Assembly (NCBI RefSeq): GCF_001905005.1
Contig: NZ_LWKZ01000003.1
Location: 1 to 64,000 of the forward strand
Direction: 5' to 3'
Length of the DNA: 64,000 nt
Origin: Streptomyces sp. CB02923
GTDB lineage: Bacteria > Actinomycetota > Actinomycetes > Streptomycetales > Streptomycetaceae
Part shown: positions 23,058-31,418 of the stretch, in pieces
How the letters are laid out: every line of letters begins with the position of its first letter
Position numbering within the stretch: position 1 is the first letter of the stretch
Notes under the pieces: model-generated
Told to the model about the DNA's origin: nothing
Database searches by the model: none
What the model saw: only the letters and a program-made list of their open reading frames with translations
Translations under genes and position numbers: made by a program

Positions 23058-23891
23058 TCAGGTGCTCGTGCCGGGTGAGGTGTTGCCGTCTGCCGGGGCG
23101 GGTGTCCCGTCCGGTTGGCAGGTGGGGCACCAGTAGGTGACGCGCTCCTGGGTGGGTGGGCCCTGTTCTCCCGTACGGACCGGTGTGCCGCACCGGAAGC
23201 AGGGGCGCCCCGCGCGGCCGTAGACCCACTGGCGGCGGTCCGGGCGGGCGCTCGGCGTCGTGACGCGGGCGAGGCGGTCCTTGTTGGCTTCGAGGAGCTT
23301 CTTGGCGAGGGTGGTGGCGCGCTCGGGCGTGGGCAGGCGGCCGATCGGCAGCCAGGGGGAGGCGCGCAGCAGGAAGCACAGTTCGCACTTGAAGACGTTG
23401 CCGATGCCGGCCAGGTTGCGCTGGTCGAGCAGGGCTTCGCCGAGGGGGCGCGCGGGGTCGGCGAGCAGTCGGCGCAAGGCCTCGGCCGGGTCCCAGTCGG
23501 GGCCGAGGAGGTCGGGGCCGAGATGGCCCACGGCGTCGTCCTCGTCGGCGGTGTGCAGCAGTTCGAGTACGGGGAGGCGGTAGCCGACGGCGGTACGGTC
23601 GGCGGTGGCGAGGATCGCGCGGATCTGGTGGGCGGGACCGCCGCGCCAGCGCTCCGCGGGTGCGTAGATCTTCCAGGCGCCGTCCATGCGCAGGTGCGAG
23701 TGGAGGGTCAGGCCGCCTTCGACGCGGGTGAGCAGGTGCTTGCCGCGCGGGACCACCTCCAGGACCGTACGGCCGGACAGGTCGGTGGTGGCCAGCTTCG
23801 GTACGCGCAGGTCGGTTCGGGTCAGCGGCTTGCCGGCCAGCGCTTCGTGGAGGAGGCGGGCGGCGCGCCAAACGGTGTCGCCTTCGGGCAT
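23058..23891 (-). CDS. nei: Fpg/Nei-family DNA glycosylase (endonuclease VIII-like)
   Basis: A 277-aa base-excision-repair enzyme that removes oxidised pyrimidines and nicks at abasic sites. The N-terminus MPEGDTVWRAA gives the catalytic Pro2-Glu3 after Met removal. The Nei-type start differs from the PELPEVE of MutM. An H2TH region (LLDQRNLAGIGNVFKCELCF) and a zinc finger with CFRCGTPV and WCPTC follow. Product length is normal. ATG 23891 defines the Pro2 active site, so the longer upstream frame is rejected. The last residues (NTSPGTST) lie in a locally repeated DNA stretch. Confidence 0.92.
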   Translation of the reverse strand: MPEGDTVWRAARLLHEALAGKPLTRTDLRVPKLATTDLSGRTVLEVVPRGKHLLTRVEGGLTLHSHLRMDGAWKIYAPAERWRGGPAHQIRAILATADRTAVGYRLPVLELLHTADEDDAVGHLGPDLLGPDWDPAEALRRLLADPARPLGEALLDQRNLAGIGNVFKCELCFLLRASPWLPIGRLPTPERATTLAKKLLEANKDRLARVTTPSARPDRRQWVYGRAGRPCFRCGTPVRTGEQGPPTQERVTYWCPTCQPDGTPAPADGNTSPGTST

Positions 23892-24192
23892 GGGGACATT
23901 GTGCCGGGTGGGGGCGTGCGCGGCGGCCGGGCGCACGTGGGTGGGGCGCGGGCGCTGATCGGGCCGTATCCGATGTCGTGCGGCGTGCGATGGGTGTTGT
24001 GCGGAGTGCGGAGTGCGGAGTGCGGAGTGCGGAGTGCGGAGTGCGGAGTGCGGCGTACGGCGTACGGCGTGTGGCCTACGGCGTGTGCGGCGTGGGGTGG
24101 TCGTGATCGGGCGTGCGGTGTGTGGGGCGGGCGTAATCGGGTGTGCGGCGCGTCGGGTGGTCGTGGTCGGGCGTGCGGGGTGGTCGTGGTGG
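23892..24192. other. Intergenic region nei-lhr with tandem array
   Basis: 301 bp between two minus-strand genes. It contains the heptamer array described separately and further imperfect repeats of a GTGGTCGTGRTCGGGCGTGCGG unit (about 24098-24190). No supported ORF. Confidence 0.6.
23999..24092. repeat. GTGCGGA heptanucleotide tandem array
   Basis: Seven exact GTGCGGA copies (23999-24047) followed by about six variants (GTGCGGC, GTACGGC twice, GTGTGGC, CTACGGC and a 9-nt GTGTGCGGC). The unit is not a multiple of three and lies outside coding sequence. Confidence 0.9.
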
Positions 24193-27100
24193 TCAGGGGC
24201 GGAGGCGGAAGCCGCGTGGGGTGGGGTGGAATCCGGCGGTCTCCAGGGCAGGGGCGAGCGGGGCGGTGAGCGCGGCGGTGCCGTTGACGCGCTCCACGGT
24301 GATTGTGCCGAGGGCGCCCGCGCGGGCGGCGTCGGTGAGGGCTTCGAGGGCGAGCCGCAGGCGGGTGCCGGCGGGGGAGCCGCTGTCGGGCGCGGTGCCG
24401 TCACCGGACTGCGTCCAGGCCAGCAGCGTCTTGCCGCCGCGCTCCATGTAGAGCGTCAGCTCGCCGTCGACGAGGACGACGAGGGAGCCCGCCTTGCGGC
24501 CCGGCTTGTGCGTCGAGCCGTCGGGCGGCTCGGGCCAGGACAGGGCGGCTCCGTACGCGTTCGCCGGGTCGGCGGCGGCCAGCACCAGGGCCCGCTGCGG
24601 TCCGGCGGAGCGGCGGTCTCCCGGGCCGTCCTGGGCGAACTCGTCGGCGACGCGCTCACGGCTGGTGTTGACGGCGCGGAGCCGGTCGACCGCGCCGTCC
24701 ATCGCGAACTGCGCGGCGCCCAGCCCTTCGACCACGTAGCCGCGCCGGGCCTGCCCGGTCTCCTCGAAGGCGGCCAGGACGCGGTACGCGGCGGAGAAGC
24801 CGCCCTCGACGCCCTCGGCGGCGACGGCGCCACGGGTGACGACGCCGTGGCGGTCGAGGAGCGTGCGCGCCAGGGCGTGGGCGCGGTGGGTGGGATCCGG
24901 TTCGGGGGCGGGCAGCAGCGACCAGCGGCCGGCGACGGTCGGCGGGCCGGAGCGGGACGCGGTGGGGCGGCCGGTACGGCCGGTGGCCGCGGTCAGTGTG
25001 CCGTACCGGCCGCGGGGGACCGCGCGCTTGGCCCGGTGGGCGGTGGAACCGGACGTGCGGCCCGAGCCGAGGAGGGAGCGGAGCGGGGCGAGGGTGTCGT
25101 TGGTGAGGCGGCCGGACCAGGCCAGGTCCCAGAGGGCGTCGGCGAGTTGCGGGTCGGTGCAGTCGGGGTGGGTGGTGGCGCGGACCTGGTCGGCGAGCTG
25201 GCGGAAGAAGAGGCCGTAGCCGGGGGCGAGGGCCTGGAGGACCGAGTGGTGCAGGGGGGACAGCTCCAGCGGGTGCGGGGGTGGCAGGAGCAGGGGGGCG
25301 GTGTCGGCGAGGTGGAGGGACACCCAGCCGTCCTTGCCGGGCAGGGACCCCGCGCCGGCCCACAGCACTTCGCCGGTGGAGGTCAGCTCGTCCAGCAGGG
25401 CCGGGGCGTAGTCGCCGACCCGGGAGGGCAGGACCAGCTTTTCGAGGGCGGAGGCGGGCACGGATGCCCCTTGCAGCTGCTCGACGGCGCGGACCAGGCC
25501 GTCGATGCCCCGCAGTCCGTACGACCCGCCGCGCTGTGCCCCCTTCCCGTACGGCACCTTCGAGGTGAGCGGGCTCACCTGCTGCCACTGCGGGAGGAAG
25601 GACGCGAGGGCGGCGGGCGGTACGGGTTCGAGTTCGTGCCGGAGCGCTGCCAGGGAACGGCGGCGCAGCCGGCGCAGTACCTGGGCGTCGCACCATTCCT
25701 GTCCGATGCCGGAGGGGTGGAACTCGCCCTGGACGATGCGGCCGGCGGCTGCCAGGCGCTGCAGGGCGCCGTCCGTGACGGCCGTGCCGAGGCCGAAGCG
25801 GGTGGCGGCCTGGTCGGAAGTGAAGGGGCCGTGCGTACGGGCGTAGCGGGACAGGAGGTCGCCCAGCGGGTCCTTGACGGGCTCGGTGAACGACTCGGGG
25901 ACGCCCACGGGCAGGGCCGTGCCCAGGGCGTCGCGCAGCCGGCCCGCGTCCTCGATCGCGGCCCAGTGGTCCCGGCCGGCGATCCGGACCGTGATCGCCC
26001 GGCGGGCCGGGGCGAGCTCCCGGACCCACCCGGGGTCGGCGCCGCGCTCGGCCAGTTCGTCGTCGGTGAGCGGGCCGAGCATCCGCAGCAGGTCCGCGAC
26101 GCCCTCGGCGTCCTTGACCCGGCGGTCCTCGGTACGCCACTGGAGCTCGCTCTCCAGCTCGGCCAGGACGTCGGCGTCGAGCAGCTCGCGCAGCTCGGCC
26201 TGGCCGAGGAGTTCGGCCAGCAGCCGGGAGTCCAGGGAGAGGGCGGCGGCCCGGCGCTCGGCGAGCGGGGAGTCGCCCTCGTACAGGAACTGGGCCACGT
26301 ACCCGAACAGCAGGGAGCGGGCGAACGGGGAGGGCTCGGGCGTGGTGACCTCGACGAGACGGACCCGGCGGGCCTCGATGTCACCCATCAGCTCCGTCAG
26401 GCCCGGCACGTCGAAGACGTCCTGGAGGCATTCGCGGACGGCTTCCAGCACGATCGGGAACGACCCGAACTCGCCCGCCACCTGGAGGAGCTGGGAGGCG
26501 CGCTGGCGCTGCTGCCACAACGGTGTGCGCTTGCCGGGGGTGCGCCGGGGCAGCAGCAGGGCGCGGGCCGCGCACTCGCGGAACCGGGAGGCGAACAGGG
26601 CCGAGCCACCCACCTGGTCCGTGACCACCTGGTCGACCTCGCCCTTGTCGAAGACGACGTCGGCGGCGCCCACCGGGGACTGCTCCGGGTCGTACTCCAG
26701 GCCGCGGGCCGCCGGGTCGAAGTCGCCGGTGTCGCTGTCGAGCAGGTCCAGGCCCATCAGGTCGGCGTCCGGCAGGCGCAGCACGATGCCGTCGTCGGCG
26801 TGCATGACCTGGGCGTCCATGCCGTAGCGCTCGGAGAGGCGGGCGCCGAGGGCGAGCGCCCAGGGGGCGTGCACCTGCGCGCCGAACGGGGAGTGCACCA
26901 CCACCCGCCAGTCGCCCAGCTCGTCGCGGAAGCGCTCGACGACGATGGTGCGGTCGTCCGGCACATGGCCGCAGGTCTGCTTCTGCTCGGTCAGGTACGC
27001 GAGGACGTTGCCCGTCGCCCAGTCGTCCAGGCCGGCGGCGGCCAGCCGCCCGCGGGCGGCCTCCGGAGCGAGCGAGCCGATCTCGCGGAGGAACGCGCCG

Positions 27101-28956
27101 AGCGCGCGGCCCAGTTCGAGAGGGCGGCCGAGCTGGTCGCCCTTCCAGAACGGCAGCCTGCCGGGCACACCGGGGGCGGGGGAGACCAGCACCCGGTCGC
27201 GGGTGATGTCCTCGATGCGCCAGGACGTCGTACCGAGCGTGAAGACGTCGCCGACGCGGGACTCGTAGACCATCTCCTCGTCCAGCTCCCCGACCCGGCC
27301 GCCGCCCTTCTTCGGGTCGGCTCCGGCCAGGAAGACGCCGAACAGGCCCCGGTCGGGAATCGTGCCGCCGGAGGTGACGGCCAGCCGCTGCGCGCCGGGA
27401 CGGCCGGTGACCGTCTGGGCCACGCGGTCCCAGACGACGCGGGGACGCAGCTCGGCGAAGGCGTCGGAGGGATAGCGGCCCGCGAGCATGTCCAGGACGC
27501 CGTTGAACGCCGATTCGGGCAGGGCCGTGAAGGACGCGGAACGACGGACCAGGCTCAGCAGCTCCGGCACGTCCCAGGTGTCCATCGAAACCATCGCGAC
27601 CAACTGCTGGGCCAGGACGTCCAGCGGGTTGGCGGGGACGCGCAGGGACTCGATGGACCCGGTGCGCATCCGCTCCGTGACGACCGCGGCCTGCACGAGG
27701 TCGCCGCGGTACTTGGGGAACACCACCCCCCGGGACACCGCGCCGACCTGATGGCCCGCACGGCCGACCCGCTGGAGGCCGGAGGCGACCGACGGCGGGG
27801 ACTCCACCTGCACCACCAGGTCGACCGCGCCCATGTCGATGCCCAGCTCCAGACTGGACGTGGCGACGACGGCCGGCAGCCGGCCTGCCTTGAGGTCCTC
27901 CTCCACCTGGGCGCGCTGCTCCTTGGACACCGAACCGTGGTGGGCGCGGGCCAGCAGCGCCGGCGCCCCCTTGGCGGCACCGGCCTCGGCCATCAGCTCG
28001 GCCGGGGAGTGGTCCTCGGGCAGCGACTCGCCGGTGGCGCGCTCGTACGCGATCTCGTTCAGCCGGTTGCACAGGCGCTCGGCGAGGCGCCGGGAGTTGG
28101 CGAAGACGATCGTCGAGCGGTGTGCCTGGACCAGGTCGGCGATCTTCTCCTCGACATGCGGCCAGATGGACGGCTTCTCGCCGGTGTCGCCCTCCTGGAC
28201 GGGGGAGCCGCCCAGTTCGCCAAGATCCTCGACGGGGACGACGACCGACAGGTCGAACTCCTTGCCGGACGGGGGCTGGACGGTCTCCACCCGGCGCTGC
28301 GGCGACAGATAGCGGGCGACCTCCTCCACCGGGCGCACGGTCGCCGACAGGCCGATGCGCCGGGCCGGGCGCTCCAGCAGGTGGTCGAGCCGCTCCAGGG
28401 AGAGGGCGAGGTGGGCGCCGCGCTTCGTGCCCGCGACCGCGTGCACCTCGTCCACGATCACCGTCTCGACGCCCTCCAGGGCCTCCCGGGCGGAGGAGGT
28501 CAGCATGAGGAAGAGCGACTCGGGGGTGGTGATGAGGATGTCCGGCGGCCGGTTGGCGAGGGAGCGGCGCTCGGCGGCGGGGGTGTCGCCGGAGCGGATG
28601 CCCACCCGGATGTCGGGTTCGGGCAGTCCGAGGCGGACGGACTCCTGGCGGATGCCGGTCAGCGGGCTGCGCAGATTGCGCTCCACGTCGACCGCCAGGG
28701 CCTTCAGCGGGGAGACGTACAGCACGCGGCAGCGCTTCTTCGGCTCGGCGGGCGGGGGGACGCTCGCGAGCCGGTCGAGCGAGGCGAGGAAGGCGGCCAG
28801 GGTCTTGCCGGAGCCGGTCGGCGCGACCACCAGCACGTCCGAGCCCTCGCCGATGGCCCGCCAGGCACCTTCCTGCGCGGCGGTGGGCGCGCGGAAGGCC
28901 CCCGTGAACCATTCGCGGGTCGCGGGGGAGAACGAGTCGAGCGCTGCCTTGGCCAT
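24193..28956 (-). CDS. lhr: Lhr: large ATP-dependent DNA/RNA helicase
   Basis: A 1587-aa superfamily-2 helicase implicated in DNA repair. N-terminal core: PTAAQEGAWRAI, Walker A APTGSGKTLAAF, DEVHAVAGTKRGAHLALSLE (DEVH box), LSATVRP, VVATSSLELGIDMG, QRVGRAGHQ. A winged-helix and the Lhr core domain follow to about residue 850. The C-terminal half (about 870-1587) is the bacterial Lhr extension, including HGVVTRGAVAAEG and WAGAGSLPGKDGWVSL. ATG 28956 (MAKAALDSFSPATREW) follows GGGGGA; an ATG 28965 lies three codons upstream. The length is typical for long actinobacterial Lhr. It is divergent from the AraC-type regulator. Confidence 0.95.
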   Translation of the reverse strand: MAKAALDSFSPATREWFTGAFRAPTAAQEGAWRAIGEGSDVLVVAPTGSGKTLAAFLASLDRLASVPPPAEPKKRCRVLYVSPLKALAVDVERNLRSPLTGIRQESVRLGLPEPDIRVGIRSGDTPAAERRSLANRPPDILITTPESLFLMLTSSAREALEGVETVIVDEVHAVAGTKRGAHLALSLERLDHLLERPARRIGLSATVRPVEEVARYLSPQRRVETVQPPSGKEFDLSVVVPVEDLGELGGSPVQEGDTGEKPSIWPHVEEKIADLVQAHRSTIVFANSRRLAERLCNRLNEIAYERATGESLPEDHSPAELMAEAGAAKGAPALLARAHHGSVSKEQRAQVEEDLKAGRLPAVVATSSLELGIDMGAVDLVVQVESPPSVASGLQRVGRAGHQVGAVSRGVVFPKYRGDLVQAAVVTERMRTGSIESLRVPANPLDVLAQQLVAMVSMDTWDVPELLSLVRRSASFTALPESAFNGVLDMLAGRYPSDAFAELRPRVVWDRVAQTVTGRPGAQRLAVTSGGTIPDRGLFGVFLAGADPKKGGGRVGELDEEMVYESRVGDVFTLGTTSWRIEDITRDRVLVSPAPGVPGRLPFWKGDQLGRPLELGRALGAFLREIGSLAPEAARGRLAAAGLDDWATGNVLAYLTEQKQTCGHVPDDRTIVVERFRDELGDWRVVVHSPFGAQVHAPWALALGARLSERYGMDAQVMHADDGIVLRLPDADLMGLDLLDSDTGDFDPAARGLEYDPEQSPVGAADVVFDKGEVDQVVTDQVGGSALFASRFRECAARALLLPRRTPGKRTPLWQQRQRASQLLQVAGEFGSFPIVLEAVRECLQDVFDVPGLTELMGDIEARRVRLVEVTTPEPSPFARSLLFGYVAQFLYEGDSPLAERRAAALSLDSRLLAELLGQAELRELLDADVLAELESELQWRTEDRRVKDAEGVADLLRMLGPLTDDELAERGADPGWVRELAPARRAITVRIAGRDHWAAIEDAGRLRDALGTALPVGVPESFTEPVKDPLGDLLSRYARTHGPFTSDQAATRFGLGTAVTDGALQRLAAAGRIVQGEFHPSGIGQEWCDAQVLRRLRRRSLAALRHELEPVPPAALASFLPQWQQVSPLTSKVPYGKGAQRGGSYGLRGIDGLVRAVEQLQGASVPASALEKLVLPSRVGDYAPALLDELTSTGEVLWAGAGSLPGKDGWVSLHLADTAPLLLPPPHPLELSPLHHSVLQALAPGYGLFFRQLADQVRATTHPDCTDPQLADALWDLAWSGRLTNDTLAPLRSLLGSGRTSGSTAHRAKRAVPRGRYGTLTAATGRTGRPTASRSGPPTVAGRWSLLPAPEPDPTHRAHALARTLLDRHGVVTRGAVAAEGVEGGFSAAYRVLAAFEETGQARRGYVVEGLGAAQFAMDGAVDRLRAVNTSRERVADEFAQDGPGDRRSAGPQRALVLAAADPANAYGAALSWPEPPDGSTHKPGRKAGSLVVLVDGELTLYMERGGKTLLAWTQSGDGTAPDSGSPAGTRLRLALEALTDAARAGALGTITVERVNGTAALTAPLAPALETAGFHPTPRGFRLRP

Positions 28957-29090
28957 GTCCCCCATCGTGCAACGGACCACTGACAATCGGCGGTGACCCG
29001 CCGCTCACCTGCGGTGATCTCCGAGCGGTGGCGGCGTCCATGTGCCGGACGGGGGCACCGGGGCGGGCCGCGCCGGAACACAATGACGCC

Positions 29091-30062
29091 ATGACGGGGA
29101 ACGGGGCGGAGGCCACGGAGGGCACGGCGGGTACGGCGGGATCGCAACGCGCGGAGGACGCGGAGAGCGCGGAGAGCGTCGTGGCGGCGGACGCGGAAGC
29201 CGCCGTCGGCGGGTCTCCGGCCCCGGCGCGCACTGGCCGGAAGGGCGGCGAGTGGGCCCGGCACTGGCGGTACGCCGAGCTGCCCGGCCTGGACCTGCTG
29301 CGCGCCCGCTACGTCCGGCACGCCTTCCCCCGCCACTCCCACGACGGCTACGTCCTGGCCGCCGTCACCGGCGGCGTCGAGCGGGTCGGGCTGCCGGACG
29401 GCGTCACGGATGCAGGGCACGGCGGCATCGTCATGATCAACCCCGAGGTGCCGCACACCGCGCAGGCCGGCGCGCCGGAGGGCTGGGCGTACTCCACGCT
29501 CTACCCCTCCGAACAGCTCGTCGCCGCTATCGCCGCCGAGACGACCGGCCTGACCGGCACCGCCGCGTTCGCCGAGACGCTCACGGACGACGCCCACGCC
29601 GTACACCTGATCAACGGCGTGCACCGCGCGGCTGAAAAAGGCAACGCGCTGGCCGCCGACAGCCTGTTACGCATCGTGGTGGCCCGGCTGCTGAGGCGCC
29701 ACGGCGGCACGTTGCCGGTCCGTACGCCCCAGGCGGCGGGGGCACGTACCGCCGAACGCGCCAGGGCGCTCCTGGAATCGCGGCTGACCGCACCCCCGAC
29801 CCTGGAGCAACTGGCTCAGGAACTGGGCACCAGCCCGTTCGCCCTGCTGCGCGCTTTCAAGAACGCGTACGGGATGCCGCCGCACGCCTGGCTCACGGAC
29901 GCCCGTATACGCCGGGCGCGTCTGCTCCTGGAGGCCGGTACGGCACCGGCGGAGACCGCCGTCGCCGTCGGGTTCACCGACCAGCCGCACCTGAACCGGC
30001 ACTTCACCCGGATCGTGGGGGTGCCGCCGGGCGCGTACCGGCGTGGGCGGGCGGGGGCGTAG
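29091..30062 (+). CDS. AraC-family transcriptional regulator with a TTA codon
   Basis: A 323-aa regulator. A disordered Ala/Glu/Gly/Thr N-terminus (residues 1-50) precedes a cupin-like effector domain (HAFPRHSHDGYVLAAV, then INPEVPHTAQAG). The C-terminal AraC double HTH includes LEQLAQELGTSPFALLRAFK and AVGFTDQPHLNRHFTRIVG. ATG 29091 is preferred over an in-frame upstream start. Codon 193 (29667-29669) is TTA, the rare leucine codon read only by the bldA tRNA in Streptomyces, so translation may be tied to development. azlC-azlD follow 86 bp downstream on the same strand and are the likely regulon. Confidence 0.88.
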   Translation: MTGNGAEATEGTAGTAGSQRAEDAESAESVVAADAEAAVGGSPAPARTGRKGGEWARHWRYAELPGLDLLRARYVRHAFPRHSHDGYVLAAVTGGVERVGLPDGVTDAGHGGIVMINPEVPHTAQAGAPEGWAYSTLYPSEQLVAAIAAETTGLTGTAAFAETLTDDAHAVHLINGVHRAAEKGNALAADSLLRIVVARLLRRHGGTLPVRTPQAAGARTAERARALLESRLTAPPTLEQLAQELGTSPFALLRAFKNAYGMPPHAWLTDARIRRARLLLEAGTAPAETAVAVGFTDQPHLNRHFTRIVGVPPGAYRRGRAGA

Positions 30063-30148
30063 CGACGTGGGCGGGCGGCGTGACGGCTCAGGGGGCGGCG
30101 CAAGAACGTACAAGACCCGTGGGCAGAGGGCTTTCTAGTGTCCGGGGC

Positions 30149-30940
30149 GTGACACAGCGAACTGAGCAGGTACAGGGAACTGAGCAGATACAGGGAACTG
30201 AGCGGGTACAGCGAACACGGTCGGCTCCGGAACCCGCGGCCGACGCCAGACCCCCCTCCGCGGTCGTCAGGGACGCGCTCGGCGTCGGCGTCGCCGTCGG
30301 GCTGTCCGGCTTCGCCTTCGGGGTGACTGCCGCGGGCGCGGGGCTGACGGTGGTGCAGGCCTGCGCGCTGAGCCTGCTGGTCTTCACCGGCGCCTCACAG
30401 TTCGCGCTGGTCGGCGCGCTGGCCGCGGGCGGCAACCCGTTCACCGCGGCGGCCGGGGCGTTCTTCCTGGGCACCCGTAACGCGTTCTACGGCCTGCGGC
30501 TGTCCGGTCTCCTCGGATACCGGGCCGCGGCCAGGCCGTTCGCCGCCCACTGGGTCATCGACGAGACCTCGGCCGTCGCCCTGGCCCAGCCCGACCGGCG
30601 CAGCGCGCGCCTCGGATTCACGGTCACCGGCCTGGCCCTGTACGTCCTGTGGAACCTCACCACCCTCGCCGGGGCCGCGGGCGCCGAAGCCCTCGGTGAC
30701 ACGGAGACATGGGGGCTGGACGCGGCCGGTCCCGCGGTCTTCGTGGCGCTGCTCGCGCCCATGCTCCGGCCGGCGGCGGAACGCGCCGTCGCGGGACTCG
30801 CGGCCGTGCTCCTCCTGGTGACGCTGCCGCTGCTGCCCGCGGGCGTACCGGTCCTGGTCGCGGCGCTCGCCGCACCGGCCGTCCTGTACCTGGAGGGGCG
30901 CCGGGCCGGTACCGGTACACGGAAGGCGGACGCACGATGA
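30149..30940 (+). CDS. azlC: AzlC-family branched-chain amino-acid exporter subunit
   Basis: A 263-aa membrane protein, the large subunit of an AzlCD-type exporter (branched-chain amino acids or analogues). Family motifs: VGLSGFAFGVTAAGAGL, LLVFTGASQFALVG, FFLGTRNAFYGLRL, AAHWVIDETSAVAL. About six to seven membrane helices. The start is GTG 30149. Residues 5-22 are three copies of a six-residue unit (TEQVQG, TEQIQG, TERVQR) from an 18-bp DNA repeat, a very recent-looking addition to the N-terminus. azlD overlaps by 4 nt. Confidence 0.9.
   Translation: MTQRTEQVQGTEQIQGTERVQRTRSAPEPAADARPPSAVVRDALGVGVAVGLSGFAFGVTAAGAGLTVVQACALSLLVFTGASQFALVGALAAGGNPFTAAAGAFFLGTRNAFYGLRLSGLLGYRAAARPFAAHWVIDETSAVALAQPDRRSARLGFTVTGLALYVLWNLTTLAGAAGAEALGDTETWGLDAAGPAVFVALLAPMLRPAAERAVAGLAAVLLLVTLPLLPAGVPVLVAALAAPAVLYLEGRRAGTGTRKADAR
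30161..30214 (+). repeat. Three 18-bp tandem repeats at the azlC start
   Basis: ACTGAGCAGGTACAGGGA, ACTGAGCAGATACAGGGA and ACTGAGCGGGTACAGCGA in direct tandem, in frame, directly after the azlC start codon. Copies 1 and 2 differ at a single base. Confidence 0.92.
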
Positions 30941-31245
30941 GTGTCTGGATCGCGATCGGCGTCACCGCCGTGGGCTGCTACCTGGTGAAGTACCTCGGCC
31001 TTCTGATGCCCGCGGGTGTCCTGGAACGGCCGCTCGTGAAGCGTCTCGCCGCCCTGCTGCCGGTGGCCCTGCTCGCCGCGCTCACCGCGCAGGAGACGTT
31101 CAGCGACGGACACCAGCTGCTGTTCGACGCCAGGGTGGCGGGTGTCGCCGCCGCGGTCGTCGCACTGCTGCTGCGCGCACCGTTCCTGCTGGTCGTGGCG
31201 GTCGCGGTGGCGGTGACGGCGGGGGTGCGGGCGCTGGGTGGGTGA
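30937..31245 (+). CDS. azlD: AzlD-family small exporter subunit
   Basis: A 102-aa membrane protein with three to four helices (WIAIGVTAVGCYLVKYLG, LLPVALLAALTAQ, VAAAVVALLLRAPFLLVVAV). It matches AzlD, the small partner of AzlC. The ATGA overlap with azlC couples their translation and sets stoichiometry. It is convergent with the MFS gene across 173 bp of G-rich repeated sequence (GCGAGGG units) that shows no hairpin terminator. Confidence 0.88.
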   Translation: MSVWIAIGVTAVGCYLVKYLGLLMPAGVLERPLVKRLAALLPVALLAALTAQETFSDGHQLLFDARVAGVAAAVVALLLRAPFLLVVAVAVAVTAGVRALGG

Positions 31246-31418
31246 GGGGTGAAGGGGAGAGGTGCGAAGGGCGAGGGGCGAGGGGCGCGGGGGGCGCGGA
31301 GGTACGGGTGCGGTCGGAGACGGGCACGGGCGCGGGAGGGGGGAGGCGTTGGGTACGGGCGCGGGGCGCGTTCGGAGACGAGCGCCCGGCGTTCGAAGGC
31401 CCGTCGCACTCCCCGCCC

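Noticed and set aside
23999..24092. Possible CRISPR array
   Set aside because: The units are 7 bp and directly adjacent without spacers, so it is a microsatellite. No cas genes anywhere in the window.
23058..24404. Nei protein starting upstream at 24404
   Set aside because: The extension translates the heptamer array. The catalytic Pro2-Glu3 of the family requires the start at 23891.
24013..28983. 1656-codon open frame on the plus strand
   Set aside because: It lies wholly opposite lhr, whose helicase motifs are unmistakable. High GC removes stop codons from the opposite strand; the translation is Gly/Ala/Arg/Gln-rich with no domain.
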